Source of the DNA: Candidatus Nomurabacteria bacterium RIFCSPHIGHO2_01_FULL_39_9 | GTDB lineage: Bacteria > Patescibacteriota > Minisyncoccia > Phycocordibacterales > DATEUR01 | Reading direction: 5' to 3' | DNA: 8,541 nucleotides | Assembly: GCA_001786825.1 (NCBI GenBank) | Contig: MFTL01000027.1 | Location: 1 to 8,541, forward strand | Shown here: piece by piece, positions 5,278 through 8,541 of the stretch | Layout of the letters: each line of letters opens with the position of its first letter | How positions within the stretch are numbered: the first letter of the stretch is position 1 | Made by a program: the position numbers and the translations under genes | The notes under the pieces: generated by a model | The model's database searches: none | What the model was told of the DNA's origin: nothing | What the model saw: the letters and a program-made list of their open reading frames with translations, nothing else

Positions 5278-6828
5278 ATGAATAAAAACTTAGAAATATT
5301 GTCTCGCAAACCACGAAAATTTCTTGCTAGAAATTTTCTCTGTCCGTCGCCGTCGCTCCTCCCAAGGGTTTGCTCAACAACATTTCTAAGTTTTAAAATT
5401 TTTGCACGTGGTTTTCGATGGATGTTTCTTCTGATTATCAGCTTTTATTTTCTTATAACATTTCAAATTCACGCGCAGGTTGCTATTTCAGAAATAATGT
5501 ACGATCTCGAAGGTTCTGATTCTGGCCGCGAATGGATTGAAATCAAAAATACTTCTTCCAGCGATATTGATTTTTCCGAAAAAGTTTCGGGCGATAGCCG
5601 CTGGCGTGTATCGAAAAAAAGTGGCAATCATCAAATCACGCCTTTTGGAGGCGGCGACAAACTCTCCGCTGGCGCTTTTGCTGTTATTGCGCTTGATCCA
5701 AGTAAATTTTCTTTAGATTGGCCAAATTTTTCCGGAATAATTTTTAAAAGTAGTTTTAATTCACTAAATAACGCGGGCGAAACTGTTTCTATAAAAGACA
5801 CTTTAACTGATACGATTGTCAGTGGAATAACCTACAATTCTGACATGAACGCGGCGGGTGATGGTAAAACACTTGCATTAATAGGTAATAATTTTAGCGC
5901 TCAAAATGGAACGCCCGGCGCGGAAAATACTGGTAGCAGTAATGTGCAAAGTCAAAATCAAAACACAAATCAAAATACAGATGAAGAAGACATTTCCAGT
6001 GTTCCTAAAACAACTATCGAGATCATTGCCAAGAAATCTGGTTTAGCGAAAGCGCCAATTAGTTTCAGTAGCCGTGTTACTGATCCCAGCAAAAACATCT
6101 TAACAACCGGAAAGTTTGTCTGGAATTTTGGCAATTTAGTGACGAAAGAATTTAATCAAAATCAAAAAGTTAAAAATACTTATGATTATCCCGGCGAGTA
6201 TGTTGCGGTGCTTGATTATTATCGCAATGCTTCCGATACGGAGCCAGAAGCTACGGCGCGGCTTGTTGTTAAAATATCAAAAGCTGAACTTCAGATCAGT
6301 AACGTTGTAAACAGTTCGCCCGAAATTTATAATAGCGGCGCCACGGAAGTTGATTTGTCTAATTGGATTTTGACTGACAGTCTTAAAAACTTTGCAATTC
6401 CAGCCAATACGATTATTTTATCTGGTAAAAAATTAATTTTTGATTCCAAAATTACCAGCTTTACAAATACAAATAATTTCAAACTTTTGTATCCAAGCGA
6501 GGAAGTTGCATCCGTTTGGACTGGCAAAATAGTCCCTGAAATTAAGCCAGAAGCAATAGCGGTTGTTAAGCAAGTAACCCAAGTGCTAGAAAAAAGGATC
6601 GAACCGATAATAGAAACGGAAATTAAGTCAGAAGATAATATTATAGAAATAAACGAAGAATCTTTACCTTCTGCAGATTTGTTAAAAGCGTCAGTGGCAG
6701 ATAGTAAAGCTTCGTCAAATAAAAATTGGTTTTGGCTAGTTGGTGGAATAGGATTGCTTGTTTTAATCGGCGGTGTGTTTTTTCTCTCAAAAGGTAAGAA
6801 AGATGAGGATTTCAAATTGCTAGATTAA
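5278..6828 (+). CDS. Exported, membrane-anchored lamin-tail/PKD surface protein
   Basis: From the ATG at 5278 the product is 516 residues. A hydrophobic signal segment (about residues 48-66, MFLLIISFYFLITF, with likely cleavage after IHA) is followed by a lamin-tail domain (about 68-215: VAISEIMYD...EWIEIKNTSS), an Asn/Gln-rich linker (about 220-240), a PKD-like beta domain (about 244-335: FVWNFG...YDYPGEYVAVL), a second, shorter lamin-tail-like unit (336-410: ISNVVNSSPEIYNSG...VDLSNWILTDS), an acidic stalk, and a C-terminal membrane helix (about 484-505) with a short KGKKDED tail. It should therefore be anchored with its domains outside the cell; lamin-tail domains in bacteria are associated with exported proteins. 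The start is uncertain: 5278 keeps operon spacing, but it gives 48 residues before the signal peptide, and these are encoded by an inverted-repeat element. ATG 5422 would give a normal signal peptide. The frame is also open back to 5161, inside the ATPase gene, which is unlikely to be used. Confidence 0.85.
   Translation: MNKNLEILSRKPRKFLARNFLCPSPSLLPRVCSTTFLSFKIFARGFRWMFLLIISFYFLITFQIHAQVAISEIMYDLEGSDSGREWIEIKNTSSSDIDFSEKVSGDSRWRVSKKSGNHQITPFGGGDKLSAGAFAVIALDPSKFSLDWPNFSGIIFKSSFNSLNNAGETVSIKDTLTDTIVSGITYNSDMNAAGDGKTLALIGNNFSAQNGTPGAENTGSSNVQSQNQNTNQNTDEEDISSVPKTTIEIIAKKSGLAKAPISFSSRVTDPSKNILTTGKFVWNFGNLVTKEFNQNQKVKNTYDYPGEYVAVLDYYRNASDTEPEATARLVVKISKAELQISNVVNSSPEIYNSGATEVDLSNWILTDSLKNFAIPANTIILSGKKLIFDSKITSFTNTNNFKLLYPSEEVASVWTGKIVPEIKPEAIAVVKQVTQVLEKRIEPIIETEIKSEDNIIEINEESLPSADLLKASVADSKASSNKNWFWLVGGIGLLVLIGGVFFLSKGKKDEDFKLLD
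5285..5394 (+). repeat. 110-bp inverted-repeat (MITE- or REP-like) element
   Basis: Arms 5285-5312 and 5367-5394 are complementary at 24 of 28 positions, including a perfect outer 13 bp (AAAACTTAGAAAT/ATTTCTAAGTTTT) and a perfect inner 7 bp (GCAAACC/GGTTTGC). Inside, GAAAATTTC (5315-5323) and GAAATTTTC (5330-5338) form a 9-bp hairpin with loop TTGCTA, followed by a C-rich segment (5344-5363). It lies between the ATPase stop and the signal peptide of the surface protein. It is either a small non-autonomous mobile element or a regulatory hairpin in the operon; one copy cannot decide this. Confidence 0.65.
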
Positions 6829-6859
6829 AAATTATAAAATAACGTTATTTTGTAATTTT
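6828..6859. terminator. Palindromic bidirectional terminator between convergent genes
   Basis: AAAATTATAAAATAAC (6828-6843) and GTTATTTTGTAATTTT (6844-6859) are complementary over 16 bp with one G-U, so either strand folds into an A-start, T-end hairpin. It includes the last base of the surface-protein TAA (6826-6828) and the whole stop of the glycosylase (6845-6847). The stem is almost all A-T, so it may be a weak terminator or mainly protect 3' ends. Confidence 0.6.
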
Positions 6860-7423
6860 CTCTATTACTTTCGGGATTTTTTTGAAATCCGCTATGAGAG
6901 TTTCGCGCATGCCGCCATTGTAGAGCGCCGCGGCTGGGTGATAAAGTGCGAAGAAATATTTTGTTGGAAGATTAGGAATTTTTTTAATGAGAAGCTTGCC
7001 GTGCACTTGTGAGATTGATTCATTTGGAAAGAAATAAGTCATTGAGTGGCGGCCCAAAAAAATAATCAGTTTGGGTTTTATAAAATTTAGCTCTTCATAA
7101 AGCCAGCCGATACAATCGACTTTTTCTTCTGGAAGGGGATCGCGGTTGTTTGGCGGACGATATTTGACGATATTAGTAATGTAAATATCTTCGCGTTTTA
7201 ATTTTATTGACTCGAGCATTTCATCGAGAAATTTGCCGGCAGCGCCAACGAAGGGTTTGCCTAAGAGATCTTCTTGCTTGCCCGGCGCTTCACCGATAAA
7301 AACTATTTTGGATTGGGGATTTCCATAGCCGGGTACGGGCTGTGTGGCAATTTTCTTTAGTTTACAAGGGCATTTTTCAAACCATTTATTATTTAAATTT
7401 TTCAAATCTTCTGCTTTAGACAT
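6845..7423 (-). CDS. Family-4 (UdgA-like) uracil-DNA glycosylase
   Basis: This 192-residue enzyme removes uracil from DNA at the first step of base excision repair. Family-4 signatures are GEAPGKQED (44-52), KPFVGAAGKFL (56-66), YITNIVKYRPPNNRDP (81-96), LGRHS (123-127) and the C-terminal catalytic YHPAA motif. Known family-4 enzymes hold a 4Fe-4S cluster with four Cys. Here only C18, C20 and C104 are candidates: the N-terminal pair is CPC rather than CxxC, and the third position, in KYRPP, is Tyr88. Cluster binding may therefore be altered; from memory, similar KYRPP forms occur in other CPR proteins. The start is taken at 7423 (MSKAEDL) because a perfect TATAAT lies 6 nt upstream; a further in-frame ATG at 7465 would overlap the divergent gene and lie upstream of this promoter. 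The gene is convergent with the surface-protein gene and divergent from the Cys-rich gene. Confidence 0.88.
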   Translation of the reverse strand: MSKAEDLKNLNNKWFEKCPCKLKKIATQPVPGYGNPQSKIVFIGEAPGKQEDLLGKPFVGAAGKFLDEMLESIKLKREDIYITNIVKYRPPNNRDPLPEEKVDCIGWLYEELNFIKPKLIIFLGRHSMTYFFPNESISQVHGKLLIKKIPNLPTKYFFALYHPAAALYNGGMRETLIADFKKIPKVIEKITK

Positions 7424-7429
7424 ACAGTT

Positions 7430-7435
7430 ATTATA
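7430..7435 (-). promoter_or_regulatory. -10 box of the glycosylase gene, 6 nt before ATG
   Basis: On the minus strand TATAAT (7435-7430) is followed by AACTGT and then the ATG at 7423, the same spacing as at 495 and 3543. A weak -35 (TTCATA, 7458-7453) with a 17-bp spacer lies inside the start of the divergent gene. Confidence 0.55.
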
Positions 7436-7438
7436 TGA

Positions 7439-7449
7439 TATTATATAAT
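7439..7449 (+). promoter_or_regulatory. -10 region of the Cys-rich/TauE operon
   Basis: Overlapping boxes TATTAT (7439-7444) and TATAAT (7444-7449) precede the ATG at 7454 by 9 and 4 nt, so the mRNA would be leaderless or have only a few leader bases. The 30-nt gap between the divergent starts holds the -10 boxes of both genes. Confidence 0.4.
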
Positions 7450-7453
7450 TATT

Positions 7454-7669
7454 ATGAATAAACATTATATTTGTACAGGTGGTTGTAAGGCGGTTTCAGA
7501 AACTCCAGGAGTTTGCGGCGCCCTTGATTGTTCTGGTCGCGGACATGAATTTGTAGAGTGTAATTGCATTGACGGCAAACATTATGATTTCAAAGCCTGC
7601 GTTAATTGCAAAAAACTTTGCCAAGGTAATTGCGATATCGAAATTTTTAAACCAGAATTAAGCAACTAA
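7454..7669 (+). CDS. Cysteine-rich mini-protein, probably metal-binding
   Basis: This 71-residue protein has ten Cys (7, 11, 21, 26, 36, 38, 49, 52, 56, 60) plus His31 and His43. They are arranged as CTGGC, a Cx4C pair, CNC, CVNC and CQGNC. The pattern has the look of a structural or buffering zinc (or copper) site and not of a disulfide-rich secreted protein, since no signal peptide is present. The N-terminal pattern YICTGGCxAVSxxPGxC recalls small uncharacterised CPR proteins; no function is known to me. It begins directly after its -10 region and ends 1 nt before the TauE-like permease gene, so the two are co-transcribed and probably translationally coupled. A joint role in metal or sulfur-compound handling is a guess from that pairing. 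Confidence 0.8.
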   Translation: MNKHYICTGGCKAVSETPGVCGALDCSGRGHEFVECNCIDGKHYDFKACVNCKKLCQGNCDIEIFKPELSN

Positions 7670-7670
7670 A

Positions 7671-8456
7671 ATGATTCTTAATTTAGTTTTGATCGGTCTT
7701 TTTACTGGCGCCATTACCGGAATTACCGGCGCATCGGGCGTTCTCATTATCGTACCTATTTTGGCAACGCTTACCGACTTGCCGCTTCATGTTATTCTTG
7801 GGACGAGTCTGCTCGTCGATGTCATTGCTTCCGCTTCGGTTTCTTTTACTTATTGGCGAAATAAGCATGTTGATCTAAAACGAGCGCTGTGGCTTTTAGT
7901 CGGTTCTTTATTCGGCGCACAAGTAGGTTCTTTTTTTGCTGTAAGTTTTTCAAAACTTTTTATACTTTTTGCGATTGCGGCCGGAATGCTTTTTTTTGGA
8001 TTTAGTATGTGGCGTAGTGGCGTGACCAAAAAACCGCCGCGCTTCATTACTTTGGCGGAACATCATGCAAGCTATCTCCATTCGCCATTTGCTATGGTTA
8101 TCCTAGGACTTTTAATCGGGCTTTCAACCGGAATTTTCGGTGCCGGTGGCGGACTCGCAATTTTCATAATTCTTTATTCATTTATGCGTTTGCCGATTAA
8201 AACCGCGGTTGGCACATCAACTTTTGTCATGCTCTTAACGGCACTTTCTGGTGTTATTGGCTATGTTGAATACTCTAATTTAGATTTGAAAAATGGTTTA
8301 ATCATTGGTGTTGCCGCCGCTTTAGGTGGCGCTTTAAGTGCTGTCTTTGCTAATCGTATTAATGATGAAATACTTGCAAAATTAATTGGTGCTTTCTTTA
8401 TATTTTTAGCGTTAGTTATGTTGTTTTTAAAGGTGATTGCTCCGATTTTAAGTTAA
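7671..8456 (+). CDS. TauE/SafE-family (sulfite exporter-like, DUF81) membrane permease
   Basis: This 261-residue integral membrane protein has about eight hydrophobic helices in two inverted halves. Each half opens with the family's glycine-rich signature: GAITGITGASG (residues 13-23) in the first and GLLIGLSTGIFGAGGG (146-161) in the second, each followed by a helix ending in a Pro (VPIL; LPIKTAVGTS). The polar loop between the halves (about 115-135) contains a His pair. The length is usual for the family. Characterised members export sulfite or organosulfonate breakdown products; substrate cannot be read from sequence, and many members are uncharacterised. The start ATG lies 1 nt after the stop of the Cys-rich gene and has no ribosome-binding site, so translation probably depends on coupling. 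No terminator hairpin is evident in the 42 nt before the next gene. Confidence 0.88.
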   Translation: MILNLVLIGLFTGAITGITGASGVLIIVPILATLTDLPLHVILGTSLLVDVIASASVSFTYWRNKHVDLKRALWLLVGSLFGAQVGSFFAVSFSKLFILFAIAAGMLFFGFSMWRSGVTKKPPRFITLAEHHASYLHSPFAMVILGLLIGLSTGIFGAGGGLAIFIILYSFMRLPIKTAVGTSTFVMLLTALSGVIGYVEYSNLDLKNGLIIGVAAALGGALSAVFANRINDEILAKLIGAFFIFLALVMLFLKVIAPILS

Positions 8457-8462
8457 AGCAAG

Positions 8463-8491
8463 TTCAATAATATTTAAAAATCTGTTATATT
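8463..8491 (+). promoter_or_regulatory. Possible promoter of the last gene
   Basis: TATATT (8486-8491) lies 7 nt before the ATG at 8499. A poor -35 (TTCAAT, 8463-8468) sits 17 bp upstream. The arrangement again predicts little or no 5' leader. Confidence 0.35.
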
Positions 8492-8498
8492 TATTTAT

Positions 8499-8541
8499 AT
8501 GTCTATAAAATCTTTTTTCTTAAAACAAATGATGAAAATGA
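8499..8541 (+). CDS. Start of an unidentified gene (3' end outside window)
   Basis: ATG at 8499 opens a frame reading MSIKSFFLKQMMKM to the window edge. The beginning is basic and amphipathic, similar in flavour to a short conserved CPR protein that starts with (M)xSIKSFFLKKML; the visible 14 residues are too few for a firm call. Support comes from the -10-like box 7 nt upstream and the position after an operon end. Confidence 0.5.
   Translation, partial: MSIKSFFLKQMMKM

Noticed and set aside
3543..6828. Overlapping antisense and +1-frame ORFs (e.g. 4412-4618, 5100-5309 and 6327-6815 minus)
   Set aside because: These are shadows of the long coding frames, without start signals or family features.
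7424..7465. Upstream ATG (7465) for the uracil-DNA glycosylase
   Set aside because: It lies upstream of the TATAAT serving this gene, overlaps the divergent Cys-rich gene, and adds a low-complexity stretch not expected in the family.

Overview
This A+T-rich window reads like a chromosome segment of a Candidate Phyla Radiation (Patescibacteria) bacterium, possibly of the Parcubacteria/Microgenomates side. The evidence is a 16S rRNA gene with CPR-style sequence changes and a homing-endonuclease intron, a VirD4/TraG-like ATPase followed by a lamin-tail surface protein, a CPR-type family-4 uracil-DNA glycosylase, and very tight gene spacing. No gene needs a recoded UGA.

Layout. 2-448: the 3' end of a probably exported protein. 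495-827: a small coiled-coil protein with heptad repeats, then a strong hairpin terminator (837-871). 871-3517: a complete stand-alone 16S transcription unit with a TTGACT/TATAAT promoter, a boxA-like site, a leader/trailer processing stem (942-971 with 3488-3517) and the 16S gene (about 1003-3368). The 16S gene is split between E. coli positions 1399 and 1400 by an 843-bp intron encoding a single-motif LAGLIDADG endonuclease. No tRNA, 23S or 5S follows. 3543-6828: the ATPase and a signal peptide/LTD/PKD/LTD/TM surface protein, 4 nt apart. A 110-bp inverted-repeat element lies at the start of the second gene. 6845-7423 (minus): uracil-DNA glycosylase, convergent with the surface protein through a palindromic terminator that contains both stop codons. 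7454-8456: a Cys-rich mini-protein and a TauE/SafE-family permease, 1 nt apart, transcribed divergently from the glycosylase. 8499-8541: the start of another gene.

The most interesting signal is a coherent picture of translation initiation. The 16S 3' end has an intact helix 45 with its GGAA loop, but the CCUCC anti-Shine-Dalgarno is missing; AAUUC occupies its place. Matching this, three first-in-operon genes (495, 3543, and the minus-strand gene starting at 7423) have a perfect TATAAT exactly 6 nt before ATG, which would put the transcription start on the start codon. Two further genes (7454, 8499) have a -10-like box 4 and 7 nt before ATG. The internal operon genes start 1-4 nt after the upstream stop. 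The only Shine-Dalgarno-like sequence placed at a start codon belongs to the intron endonuclease. The window therefore suggests a lineage that relies on leaderless mRNAs and termination-reinitiation. This is an inference from one locus and needs transcript-end data.

The 16S gene also carries compensatory changes in the 530-loop pseudoknot and the 340/349 pair. Together with the intron, these disturb most universal 16S primer or probe sites.
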